Shown here one piece after another: positions 46,067-55,016 of a DNA stretch of 64,000 bases. A program made the translations under genes and the position numbers. A model generated the notes under the pieces. It searched no databases. It was not told where the DNA came from and worked only from the letters and a program-made list of their open reading frames with translations. The stretch is taken from positions 2,790,001 to 2,854,000 of the forward strand of contig NZ_CP035807.1 of assembly GCF_008329945.1 (NCBI RefSeq), read 5' to 3'. Numbering within the stretch: position 1 is the first letter of the stretch; each line of letters starts with the position of its first letter. The DNA comes from Thiospirochaeta perfilievii. GTDB taxonomy: Bacteria; Spirochaetota; Spirochaetia; DSM-2461.

Positions 46067-47587
46067 ATGACAAAGTTACCAACAGGAATTCAGACATTTT
46101 CAGAAATACGAGAAGACAATTATGCCTATGTGGATAAAACTAAAGATATCTATAATTTAATTGAAAATGGGAAATATTATTTTTTATCTAGGCCTAGACG
46201 TTTTGGTAAATCACTGTTAATTGATACAATTTCGGAACTATTTAAAGGTAGTAAAGAGTATTTTAAAGGACTTTTTATCTATGATAAATGGGACTGGACT
46301 GTAAAATATCCTGTAATAAATATTAACTTTGGTAGTGGTGATTATTCCTCTTCTAATAATTTGAAAAACGGAATATCAGAATTCCTTGTGGATATAGCAG
46401 ATGATTTTAATATAAAAATTAATATATCTTTAAACTTAAAACAATTAATAAAACAGGTATATAAAACTTTTAACCAAAAAGTAGTAATTTTAATAGATGA
46501 ATATGACAAACCTATAATAGATGTTTTAACAAATTTAGAAGTAGCTAAGCAAAACAGATTAATCTTAGGAAGTTTTTATTCGGCAATAAAAGCAAGTGAC
46601 AAATATGTAAAATTTGCAATGTTAACTGGGGTCAGTAAATTCTCTAAAATAAATCTTTTTAGTAACCTAAATAATTTTACAGATATAACTATAGATAAAG
46701 AGTATGGAACAATAACTGGTTATACACAAAATGATTTAGAAACCACTTTTAAAGAGCATTTAGTAGGGGTGGATATGTCCAAGATAAAACAATGGTATAA
46801 TGGTTACAATTATTTTTCAGAACCAATTTACAATCCTTTTGATATTTTAGTGTTTATCTCAAAAAAATACATTTTTGACAACTACTGGTGGGAAACTGGA
46901 AACCCAACATTTTTAATAGATATTCTTAAGAAATCTAGATTTTATATACCCGATCTTTCTAATCTGGTAGTAACAAAAGAGATGCTTAATGCTTTTGATG
47001 TCGATAAAATCGATTTAATAGCACTACTATGGCAGACAGGATATTTGACTTTTGAAAAGATGGAACAATTTGATAGTGGGATAGAATACACAATGAAAAT
47101 CCCTAACTTAGAAATCAAAAATTCCCTAAATAATTTGTTTCTATCTTACCTTACTGGGGCAGATATTTGGTTACCTAAAAAATCAGAAATACATAATATT
47201 ATATCAAAAAAAGACATCGATTCATTTATTTCAAGCTTAAAATCTCTGTTTTCAACCATACCTTATAATAATTATGTAAAAAATGAAATTGCTAACTACG
47301 AGGGCTATTATTCATCGGTAATTTATACTTTTCTATCTAGCCTTGGTTACGATACTGTGGCTGAGGATGTTACAAATAGAGGTCGAATAGACCTAACCTT
47401 AAAAACAAAATCAGCCATATTTATATTTGAGTTTAAAGTAGATTTAAAAGAAGAAGCCATAAAACAGATTAAAGATAGAAAATACTATGAAAAATATCAA
47501 GTTGAAAATAAAGATATATACATAATTGGAATAAACTTTGATTCGGAATCAAAGAATATTTTAGAATATAAATGGGAGAAGATCTAA
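46067..47587 (+). CDS. AAA-ATPase-like / PD-(D/E)XK_9 protein, copy 1
   Basis: A 506-residue protein of the AAA-ATPase_like (DUF1703-type) family. The ATPase part opens with KLPTGIQTFSEIREDNYAYV and has a P-loop-like RPRRFGKSLLID near residue 45 and Walker B VVILIDEYDKP near residue 143. The C-terminal nuclease-like domain (about 385-506) has RGRIDLTLKTKSAIFIFEFKV, the Asp...Glu-x-Lys of a PD-(D/E)XK fold. The start is the ATG at 46067 with AGGAG upstream. Compared with copy 2 the protein is nearly identical except for residues about 88-145, where it is unrelated in detail. The family has no proven function, but it multiplies in anaerobe genomes. Confidence 0.87.
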   Translation: MTKLPTGIQTFSEIREDNYAYVDKTKDIYNLIENGKYYFLSRPRRFGKSLLIDTISELFKGSKEYFKGLFIYDKWDWTVKYPVININFGSGDYSSSNNLKNGISEFLVDIADDFNIKINISLNLKQLIKQVYKTFNQKVVILIDEYDKPIIDVLTNLEVAKQNRLILGSFYSAIKASDKYVKFAMLTGVSKFSKINLFSNLNNFTDITIDKEYGTITGYTQNDLETTFKEHLVGVDMSKIKQWYNGYNYFSEPIYNPFDILVFISKKYIFDNYWWETGNPTFLIDILKKSRFYIPDLSNLVVTKEMLNAFDVDKIDLIALLWQTGYLTFEKMEQFDSGIEYTMKIPNLEIKNSLNNLFLSYLTGADIWLPKKSEIHNIISKKDIDSFISSLKSLFSTIPYNNYVKNEIANYEGYYSSVIYTFLSSLGYDTVAEDVTNRGRIDLTLKTKSAIFIFEFKVDLKEEAIKQIKDRKYYEKYQVENKDIYIIGINFDSESKNILEYKWEKI

Positions 47588-47640
47588 ATTTTTAGCCATA
47601 AACAATCAGCAAAGATTAGTCGGTTAATGTCAGAGTAAAA
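47588..47640 (+). repeat. Shared 3' flank of the AAA-ATPase copies
   Basis: About 48 bases after the stop codon are identical to 54667-54715 after copy 2; the match then breaks at a small deletion (about 17 bp present only in copy 2). The remaining 150 bp to the next gene hold a promoter at 47732. Confidence 0.85.
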
Positions 47641-47731
47641 ATGAGTATGTTTTAAGTATTCCAAAATGGCTCCTGAGCTACACTACAGATTTGTACTTAT
47701 CCAACAGACAATAATCAGTTAGTTATACCGA

Positions 47732-47760
47732 TTGCAAAATAGGTATTATAGGACTATACT
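47732..47760 (+). promoter_or_regulatory. Promoter of the AAA_14 ATPase gene
   Basis: TTGCAA (47732-47737), 17-nt spacer, TATACT (47755-47760). An AGGAG site at about 47781 precedes the ATG at 47794. Confidence 0.65.
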
Positions 47761-47793
47761 CGTTAATAGTTGTAAATAAACAGGAGTGTAGTC

Positions 47794-49002
47794 ATGATTA
47801 ATAAATTATTATCAACATACAAAAGACTTTTAAAGCATACAAATTTTAATCATCATAGATATATTTATAAAGTATTTAATACAAATAATAGGCTAACAGG
47901 TTTAATTGGTCCAAGAGGAACTGGAAAAACAACTTTATTACTCCAATACATCAAAGAAAATTTAAAAATTGACGAATGTATTTATACTTCATTAGATAAT
48001 ATCTATTTCTCTCAAAATAATTTAATTGAATTTGTAAATGAACTATATGATGTATATGGAGTTAGATACTTTTTCTTTGACGAAACTCATAAATATCCTA
48101 ACTGGAATCAAGAATTAAAAAACATTTATGATTCCTACCCAGATGTAAAAATTGTATTTTCAGGTAGTTCTAGTCTAGACCTAATAAAAGGTTCCTATGA
48201 TTTATCTAGAAGAGGAGTAATATATAGAATTGGAGGAATGTCTTTCCGTGAATATTTATTATTTAATAATATCGTAAATATAGAACCAATAACTTTAGAA
48301 GAACTACTTTCAAACAAGAATAAATATGAATCAGAAATTGGATCTATACCAAAAATTCTAGGTTATTTTAAAGAGTATATAGGGTCAGGCTACTATCCAT
48401 TTATTTTAGAAGATACATTATCCTATAGTCAAAAGATTCAAAGAGTAATTGAAAAAACTATATATGAAGACATATCTAATCATTATAGATTAAAAACTGA
48501 AAATCTAATAAATTTTAAAAGAATAATATCTTATATGGCAACAATTCCTCCAGGAGAACTAAATAAAAATAATATAGCCAAAAATATAGGATTGGATAAT
48601 AAAACAGTTCAAAATTATTTAGAAATATTACAAGAAACAGGACTAATTGAATTAATATTAAAAAATAAAGCAGGTAGTAATATTTTAAAGAAAACAGAAA
48701 AAATATTCTTAGACAATACAGATTTATATAAATCTGTAAGTGAAGAAATTGGATTTGAGACACCAATTGGAACTCTAAGAGAGATTTACTTTATCAAAAT
48801 GATCCTAAATTCCGATAATAAACTTCATTATAGTCAAATTGGAGACTACACCATAGGTAATATAAATTTTGAAATTGGTGGTAAAAATAAATCTTTAAAA
48901 CAAATAAAAGATAATTTAGAAAACTCATTTCTAGTTAAAGATGATATTTTAACTGGGAGTAAATATGAGATACCATTATATCTATTTGGATTTTTATATT
49001 AA
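47794..49002 (+). CDS. AAA_14/DUF4143-type ATPase
   Basis: A 402-residue ATPase. Walker A GPRGTGKTT is near residue 38, Walker B YFFFDETHKYP near residue 91, sensor region VFSGSSSLDLIKGSYDLSRR near residue 122 and SFREYLLF, all typical of the AAA_14 group. A winged-helix-like part (about 260-290, NIAKNIGLDNKTVQNYLEILQETGLI) and a DUF4143 nuclease-like C-terminus follow. It looks complete. The family is common in anaerobe genomes and its biological role is unproven. Two decayed relatives follow it directly. Confidence 0.85.
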   Translation: MINKLLSTYKRLLKHTNFNHHRYIYKVFNTNNRLTGLIGPRGTGKTTLLLQYIKENLKIDECIYTSLDNIYFSQNNLIEFVNELYDVYGVRYFFFDETHKYPNWNQELKNIYDSYPDVKIVFSGSSSLDLIKGSYDLSRRGVIYRIGGMSFREYLLFNNIVNIEPITLEELLSNKNKYESEIGSIPKILGYFKEYIGSGYYPFILEDTLSYSQKIQRVIEKTIYEDISNHYRLKTENLINFKRIISYMATIPPGELNKNNIAKNIGLDNKTVQNYLEILQETGLIELILKNKAGSNILKKTEKIFLDNTDLYKSVSEEIGFETPIGTLREIYFIKMILNSDNKLHYSQIGDYTIGNINFEIGGKNKSLKQIKDNLENSFLVKDDILTGSKYEIPLYLFGFLY

Positions 49003-49064
49003 CAACAGGTCTAATGACAGAGTTAATATTTAACTCATTTTGTACATTTAATATAGAATTAAAA

Positions 49065-49578
49065 TATTAGGCCCAAGACAATCGGGGAAAACAACAATTT
49101 CAAAGAAATTATATATAAGTTAAAACCATTTCACAAGAACTATAATAAAAGGATTGTTAAAAATCCAAAAATCTATTTCACTGATACTGGACTGGTTTGT
49201 AGTCTTCTTGGGATTAGGAAAAAAGAAGATATAGATTATCATTTTCTAAAAAGAAGTCTATTTGAAACATTTATTGTGAATGAATTTATAAAATCTAGCT
49301 TCAACTGTGGTGAAAATTACGACCTTTATTTCTGGAGAGATAACCACAATAAAAAAGTTGATTTAATATTAGATCTAGGAATAGAACAGTATGCTTTTGA
49401 AATAAAGTATATTTTTCTAATTTATGGTGGTAATGAAAATTATCTAAGAAATAAATTTAATGTATTATCTTGGGATAATATTTATGATGGACTTATTAAA
49501 AATATTATATGTAAGATTAATGAACCAGATTTAATCTATTTATCAGCATTAGCAGCTATGTTGCAAAGTCTTGTATAA
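49065..49578 (+). pseudogene. Decayed AAA_14/DUF4143 ATPase
   Basis: A P-loop scrap (LGPRQSGKTT, about 49068-49100) ends at a stop, and then another frame gives the DUF4143 C-terminus from about 49125 (KNPKIYFTDTGLVCSLLGI, then WRDNHNKKVDLILDLG), open to the stop at 49576-49578. The ATPase core between them is deleted, so no product with ATPase activity can be made. An in-frame GTG at 49276 could still give a 100-residue fragment. Confidence 0.8.
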
Positions 49579-49645
49579 TAGAATAATATTCCTATATAGC
49601 ATTAAAAGTCTTTTACAAAAGACATTTATGATATGGAGAGGTTAA

Positions 49646-50336
49646 AATGTTAATAAAGAAGAAATTATTTACATCAACTTTGAATGGCTAGAACATGAAG
49701 AATTAAAGGATTATAAATCACTTAACCAATATATAGAAAATAAGAAAATCCCAGGGAAAATAAACTATATCTTTTTAGATGAAGTCCAGGAAGTCCTAGG
49801 TTTTGAAAAAGTTGTAAACTCATTAAATTCTAAGCTTTTATCAGGAGAACTTGCCACATATTTAACATGGCGTTTTTATACTATAGAAGTTCTTCCTCTA
49901 TCATTTAAGGAAATGTTACACCATGTAAATAGTAAAGATGATCTATTTAATAATTATATACGTTTGGGAGGAATGCCTGGTAGACTTCAATTTGATGATG
50001 AAAGAACAGAAAAAAATAATCTTATGGATATGTATAACTCTATACTTCTTAAAGTCGAAGCAGCGAAAAGTACATACCTTATCCACGGGGTATGAAATTT
50101 ATGTTGGAAAATTAGATAATAAAGAAGTCGATTTTGTTGTTATTGATGGTAATAACAAATTTTATATCCAAGTAACATACTTGCTATCAGAACAATCTAC
50201 TATTGATAGAGAATTTTCAGTCCTTGAACAGATAAATGATAACTATACAAAAATTGTTATTTCAATGGATACAGTAAATAGAAGTAGAAATGGAATTATT
50301 CATAAAAATATAAAAGACTTTTTATTAGAAGAATAA
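49646..50336 (+). pseudogene. Second decayed AAA_14/DUF4143 ATPase
   Basis: The reading frame from about 49650 gives a Walker B (NYIFLDEVQEV), SKLLSGELATYLTWRFYTIEVLPLSFKEML and LGGMPGR, but Walker A is missing and about a dozen residues around ITGSN are deleted. It runs to a stop at 50095. A different frame then gives the DUF4143 end (YEIYVGKLDNKEVDFVV) to 50336. At least two deletions and a frameshift have removed function. Parts of this and the preceding remnant reappear, fused, at 54740-54980. Confidence 0.82.
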
Positions 50337-50348
50337 ATAATTAATGTT

Positions 50349-50374
50349 GACCACCTATTTAGGTGGTCTTTTTT
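50349..50374. terminator. GACCACCT hairpin terminator, copy 2
   Basis: GACCACCT (50349-50356), ATTT loop, AGGTGGTC (50361-50368), then six T. It lies between the AAA_14 remnant and the convergent SLBB remnant, as at 54990. Confidence 0.88.
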
Positions 50375-50910
50375 ACTGAATATAGTCTGCTATTTGGGAT
50401 CCAAGAACACCTAGTGTTGCAATTGTTGTTAACCATGCTGCATACTCGTTGGGTTTTAAAAATGGGTTGTGTTTTTTATTTGCATAACGTGTAAACTGGA
50501 AAAGGTCGTAAACTTTTACACTTCCGTCTTCGCTTCTTATCTCTATATCCCTAAAACTAGCATAGTTAGTAGTTTTTCCACTAATAATAGATGCTAGGGT
50601 TGTTAGGCTCATGGCGTCTAATATTTGTGCCTGTTTAACTTCCCCTAAAAGGTATACTCTAAATTTACCCGGGGCTGCAATTATAACATTTACAATAGAA
50701 CCTGGGTAGGCGTCTAATATAGTCTGTTCAGACTTTCCACCAACAAAGAAAGTAATATCATAAACATCCCCTGGGGTTGCAAGGTAGTCCGGGTATTGGT
50801 TTGCTATTATTATAGCAGTGCTAGATGCCGCCTTATTTATAGACTCTGTACTATTTACGTTAGATTGACTAAAAACAGTTAAACTTATAAATATAAGGAT
50901 AGATAAAATT
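50373..50910 (-). pseudogene. Truncated SLBB polysaccharide-export gene (copy 1)
   Basis: This is a shortened copy of the intact gene at 55015-56490. It keeps most of the signal peptide, the Poly_export domain start (YPDYLATPGDVYDI), DAYPGSIVNVIIAAPGKFRVYLLGEV and the segment to HNPFLKP, then jumps to the last 22 residues (AWLTTIATLGVLGSQIADYIQ). The start codon and first few residues are lost in a fusion with the loaP remnant. Two internal deletions are visible; the larger removes about 270 codons at a TCGT microhomology. Confidence 0.88.
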
Positions 50911-50913
50911 AAA

Positions 50914-51283
50914 CGAAGTAAAAACCATTTTTCCAGGTTATATATTTTTAAAAACTAAAGAAAACATAGATAATGTAACTCTGCAATTATTAAAAGATAC
51001 AAAAAATGTTGTTAAAATATTAAACTCCTACAAGGACCCTATACCACTTTGCTGCAACCAGTTAGACTTAATTAAACCTCTGTTAAATCCTAACTTTAAA
51101 GCTGAACTATCAAATGTTAATTTTAATAAGGATGATAAGATTGTAGTAATAAATGGTCCTCTTAAGGAGTTAGAGGGTCAAATTATTAAGGTAGATAAAA
51201 GGAAGCAGAGGGTTACTGTACAAATAGAGATGTATAACAAGGTTCATAAAATTAATTTCTCCTACATTGATATAAGTAAATAA
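50914..51283 (+). pseudogene. 5'-truncated loaP/NusG-like gene (copy 1)
   Basis: The frame from EVKTIFPGYIFLKTKENID to the stop at 51281-51283 is almost identical to the last three quarters of the intact gene at 57776-58270, but the first 40 or so codons and the promoter are gone. The breakpoint is a TTAAAC shared by the SLBB and loaP ancestors. Confidence 0.88.
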
Positions 51284-51310
51284 AGTTCTCAGGATATGCT
51301 GATGCGTTAC

Positions 51311-51339
51311 TTGACCTCGAAAAAAGTATAAGGGATAAT
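51311..51339 (+). promoter_or_regulatory. Promoter of the GHKL/HExxH gene
   Basis: TTGACC (51311-51316), 17-nt spacer, GATAAT (51334-51339), followed by an AGAGG ribosome-binding site at 51359 and the ATG at 51372. Confidence 0.68.
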
Positions 51340-51371
51340 AAATAATCCAGTATTTACTAGAGGTTTTTTAT

Positions 51372-52768
51372 ATGTCAAAAGTAAAAATCAAGCAAGTTTC
51401 CTTAAATTTGATTTATGATTATCCCGTGTATTGGTCAAAGTACAAAGTCCTAAGGGACTTTATACAAAACTTTTATGACTCTGTTCCTAACCATGAGTTC
51501 CACCAAAGATTCAATTTTAATCTAGAAGATGATAAACTTGTAATGTCCATAAAAAATATAGGTTTTAATTATGAATGGTTAATGCACATAGGAGCATCCA
51601 CTAAGAGGGAATCAGAAAAAAAACATGCTGGCTATTTTGGAGAGGGATTTAAAATCGCCTCTTTATGTGCCTAAAGGGACCATAATTGGGATATTTCTAT
51701 AGAGTCAAAAGAATGGCTGTTAAAAGTAACAACAGAGCATTTGCAAATAGATAACAAATACATGAAGACCTTAGCATACGATATTTATGAAAGGAATAAT
51801 GGTAAAAATGATACTATTCTTGAAATTAATAATTTTTTTGAAGCAGATATAGAAATCTTTTATGCGGCTCTTTATACATTTTATTATAAAAAAATCCTTT
51901 ATTTGCTGAGTGCCTCTTCGAAAATGAAAATGTAGCAGTTTTTAGACGCTCTAAAATGGAAAAACCCAATGGTTATCCATCTATATCAAAAGATAATGGA
52001 GAAGGGATTACCTTTGGCTCATTTCAGGCTTTAGGATCACTAAAAATCCCGTTTATATTTTGTGATCATAGTTATAAATTAAGTGATATGGATAGAAATT
52101 CCTTTACAAAAATTGATACAATTAATATTTTAGTTTCAGTTGCGTCAAATTTACCAAGTGATATTTCCAGGATACTGTTGGGGGAATTTGAATCCTACTG
52201 GTATTCCTATCCTAAAGAAAAATATGGTCATGATTCATACTATGCTTTTATTAGAAAATTAATTATTAGAGTTTCTTTTTCAGGGTTACAAACAGAATTA
52301 TTTAGAAAAAATAATCCCAATTTATTGGTGGCAAATAAACTTCTAGGGAGTAATGTACACAAACAAAATTTAAGAAAATTTGCATTGATTTGGCTAAAAA
52401 AAGAAGAAAATAGGTATAAATTGGTTCAGGATAGTTTTGAAAGATTGGGGTATAAATCCCTAGAGAAAGCCTGCGAGGATGCTGGAGGATATTCTAATGT
52501 TAAAGAACCATCTATTATTGAAATAAATTACATTAAGGTACTAGAAAAATTAACAATTGATTTATTTAAAGATTTATTTAATAAAAATTCCTTTCATTCG
52601 GCTTTATCAACTTATTTACATGAACTATGCCATATGTTTGGTGGGGATAAGTCAGCAAAATTTTCTTTAGTATTAACTAAGGCAATAGAAATTTTAATAG
52701 CAAATAATCATAAAATTAATAACTATAAAAAAGATTGGGTAGCTGTAGGATTAAAACATGATAAATGA
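51372..52768 (+). pseudogene. Broken GHKL-type ATPase gene with a C-terminal HExxH motif
   Basis: Three reading segments join into one protein of about 465 residues. Segment 1 (51372-51674) has a GHKL-like N-box (VLRDFIQNFYDSV), HIGASTKRE and the G2 box GYFGEGFKIASLCA. A single TAA at 51672 then interrupts the same frame, which continues as RDHNWDISIESKEWLLKV to 51935. A shift at a run of seven A (51887-51893) moves to the third frame, which runs from about 51890 to 52768 and ends with YLHELCHMFGGDKS, an HExxH metal site. I do not know the family by name. Only two lesions separate it from an intact gene, so it decayed recently. Confidence 0.78.
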
Positions 52769-53027
52769 CTATAGAAATAGTTCTAGCTACAAAGAAGCCT
52801 ATGCCCATTCATTTAGAAAGGGTCAAGCTATAGGTTTATTTGAAATACTGATAAACTGTATAGAATACTTTGTTCCCGGTTATTATAAAATGAATAAAAA
52901 AAACATTGACTGGTTAAGCGATTATCAATGTAGACAATTATTTGACTTCCTTATAAAAAAAGAATTAAGAACCCTAAAAGAAGAGTTAAGATTTAAAACA
53001 ATAGTTAACTATATTGATAATTTATAA
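52758..53027 (+). CDS. Small protein of unknown function (89 residues)
   Basis: An 89-residue ORF that overlaps the end of the GHKL/HExxH gene by 11 bp. It is rich in aromatic and basic residues (KEAYAHSFRKGQAIGLFEIL, FVPGYYKMNKKN) with a charged C-terminal helix. Its last 25 codons are preserved at 58435-58494 in repeat unit 2. No family recognised; it could be a domain once fused to the upstream protein. Confidence 0.5.
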   Translation: MINDYRNSSSYKEAYAHSFRKGQAIGLFEILINCIEYFVPGYYKMNKKNIDWLSDYQCRQLFDFLIKKELRTLKEELRFKTIVNYIDNL

Positions 53028-53086
53028 TGGCCAAAGCTACAGAAGGAACGCTTCCTGATCCACTAAATCTTACCCATTTGTTTTTA

Positions 53087-53115
53087 GTGACATTATTAAG
53101 GTATTTCACTATAAT
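53087..53115 (+). promoter_or_regulatory. Promoter of AAA-ATPase copy 2
   Basis: GTGACA (53087-53092), 17-nt spacer, TATAAT (53110-53115), matching the copy at 45985 and 58556. Confidence 0.75.
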
Positions 53116-53145
53116 AAATTTTGTGTAAATTGAATAGGAGTTATA

Positions 53146-54666
53146 ATGACAAAGTTACCAACAGGAATTCAGACATTTTCCAAAATAAGAGAAGACAATT
53201 ATGCCTATGTCGATAAAACTAGAGATATATATAATTTAATAAATAATGGAACATATTATTTCTTATCCAGACCTAGACGTTTTGGTAAATCGTTATTAAT
53301 AGATACAATTTCAGAACTATTTAAAGGTAGTAAAGAGTATTTTAAAGGACTTTTTATCTATGATAAATGGGACTGGTCTATAAAATATCCTGTAATAAAA
53401 ATTAACTTTGCAGCTGGAACAGTACGTACACCTGAAACTCTAAATTCTAAGATAAATTTTATTCTGGAGGATAATTGTAAACGATTAGGAATAAATTATA
53501 ATAAAAACATCGATTTGTATCACTTAATACAAAGTGCCCATGAAAAATACGGGCAGAAAGTTGTTGTCTTAGTTGATGAATACGATAAACCAATAATAGA
53601 TGCAATAAAAAACAAAGTTGTAGCCGCGGAAAATAGAGAAATATTAGGGGATTTTTACTCTGCAATAAAAGCTAGTGATGAATACGTTAAATTTACAATG
53701 TTAACAGGGGTTAGTAAATTCTCAAAAGTAAACCTTTTTAGTAATTTAAATAATTTAACAGATATAACCATGAACAAAACCTATGGTACTATAACAGGTT
53801 ATACCCAAAATGATTTAGAGACCACTTTTAGTAAGCATTTAGAGTGCGCTAATATTAAAAAAGTCAAACGTTGGTATAATGGATATAACTATTTTTCAGA
53901 ACCAATCTATAACCCATTTGACATCCTGCAATTTATTTTTAATGATTTTATATTTAAAAACTACTGGTGGGAAACTGGCAACCCTACATTCTTAATTGAA
54001 ACATTAAAAAAATCTAACTTTTATATTCCAGATATTGACCGTCTGATAGTAAAAGAAGAAACACTAAATGCTTTTGATGTCGATAAAATAGATTTTATAG
54101 CACTACTTTGGCAAACAGGATATTTGACATTTGAAAAAATGGAACAATTTGATAGCGGGATAGAGTACACCATGAAAATTCCAAATTTAGAAGTAAAAAA
54201 CTCACTTAACTATCTGTTCTTGACTTATCTTACCAGTGGCGATACATCCCTGCCAAATGGGTCTGAAGTTAGCAAAATATTAAAAGAGGAAAATATTGAA
54301 TCCCTTATTATTAATCTTAAATCTCTATTTTCAGCAATACCCTATAATAATTATGTAAATAACGAAATTGCTAACTACGAGGGCTATTATTCATCTGTAA
54401 TTTATACTTTCCTCTCTAGCCTTGGTTATTTTACTGTGGCTGAGGATGTCACAAATAGAGGTAGAATAGATTTAACCTTAAAAACAAGATCAGCCATATT
54501 TATATTTGAGTTTAAAGTAGATTCAAAAGAAGAAGCCATAAAACAGATTAAAGAGAGAAAATACTACGAAAAATACCAAGTAGAAAATAAAAATATATAC
54601 ATAATAGGAATAAACTTTGATTCTGAATCAAAGAATATTTTAGAATATAAATGGGAGAAGATCTAA
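53146..54666 (+). CDS. AAA-ATPase-like / PD-(D/E)XK_9 protein, copy 2
   Basis: A 506-residue paralogue of the gene at 46067, of exactly the same length. P-loop-like RPRRFGKSLLID and Walker B VVVLVDEYDKP are kept, as is the nuclease core RGRIDLTLKTRSAIFIFEFKV. Residues about 88-145 differ almost completely from copy 1 while both flanks are near-identical, so the two are mosaics. A TAGGAG ribosome-binding site precedes the ATG. It heads repeat unit 2. Confidence 0.87.
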   Translation: MTKLPTGIQTFSKIREDNYAYVDKTRDIYNLINNGTYYFLSRPRRFGKSLLIDTISELFKGSKEYFKGLFIYDKWDWSIKYPVIKINFAAGTVRTPETLNSKINFILEDNCKRLGINYNKNIDLYHLIQSAHEKYGQKVVVLVDEYDKPIIDAIKNKVVAAENREILGDFYSAIKASDEYVKFTMLTGVSKFSKVNLFSNLNNLTDITMNKTYGTITGYTQNDLETTFSKHLECANIKKVKRWYNGYNYFSEPIYNPFDILQFIFNDFIFKNYWWETGNPTFLIETLKKSNFYIPDIDRLIVKEETLNAFDVDKIDFIALLWQTGYLTFEKMEQFDSGIEYTMKIPNLEVKNSLNYLFLTYLTSGDTSLPNGSEVSKILKEENIESLIINLKSLFSAIPYNNYVNNEIANYEGYYSSVIYTFLSSLGYFTVAEDVTNRGRIDLTLKTRSAIFIFEFKVDSKEEAIKQIKERKYYEKYQVENKNIYIIGINFDSESKNILEYKWEKI

Positions 54667-54980
54667 ATTTTTAGCCATAAACAATCAGCAAAGATTAGTC
54701 GGTTAATGTCAGAGTTAATAGAGTGGTACTATAAAAATGAGTATATTTTGCTAATTTATGGTGGTAATGAAAATTATCTAAGAAATAAATTTAATCTATT
54801 TATCAGCCTATAGAAGTTCTTCCTCTATCATTTAAGGAAATGTTACACCATATAAATAGTAAAGATGATCTATTTAATAATTATATACGTTTGGGAGGAA
54901 TGCCTGGTAGACTTCAATTTGAAGATGAAAGAACAGATTTGTTGTTATTTCAATGGATACAGTAAATAGAAGAATAAATA
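54667..54980 (+). pseudogene. Collapsed remnants of the AAA_14 genes (unit 2)
   Basis: After 48 bases shared with 47588, the sequence matches 49411-49461, then jumps to about 49540, then to 49880-50010 (TIEVLPLSFKEMLHH, LGGMPGRLQF), then to 50260-50340. It is therefore a deletion derivative of the same AAA_14 stretch seen in unit 1, reduced from about 2.7 kb to 0.3 kb. It has no coding capacity. Confidence 0.83.
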
Positions 54981-54989
54981 ATTAATGTT

Positions 54990-55016
54990 GACCACCTTAT
55001 TTAGGTGGTCTTTTTT
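54990..55016. terminator. GACCACCT hairpin terminator, copy 3
   Basis: GACCACCT (54990-54997), TATTT loop, AGGTGGTC (55003-55010), six T. It overlaps the stop codon of the minus-strand SLBB gene. Confidence 0.88.

Noticed and set aside
51372-52768. Programmed -1 frameshifting in the GHKL/HExxH gene
   Set aside because: A nonsense codon 215 bp upstream would still block translation, and the region is full of other decay, so a pseudogene is simpler.
53027-53128. A 33-codon ORF (MAKATEGTLP...) conserved at 58494
   Set aside because: The conserved stretch contains the promoter of the next AAA-ATPase gene, which explains its conservation, and no ribosome-binding site is seen.
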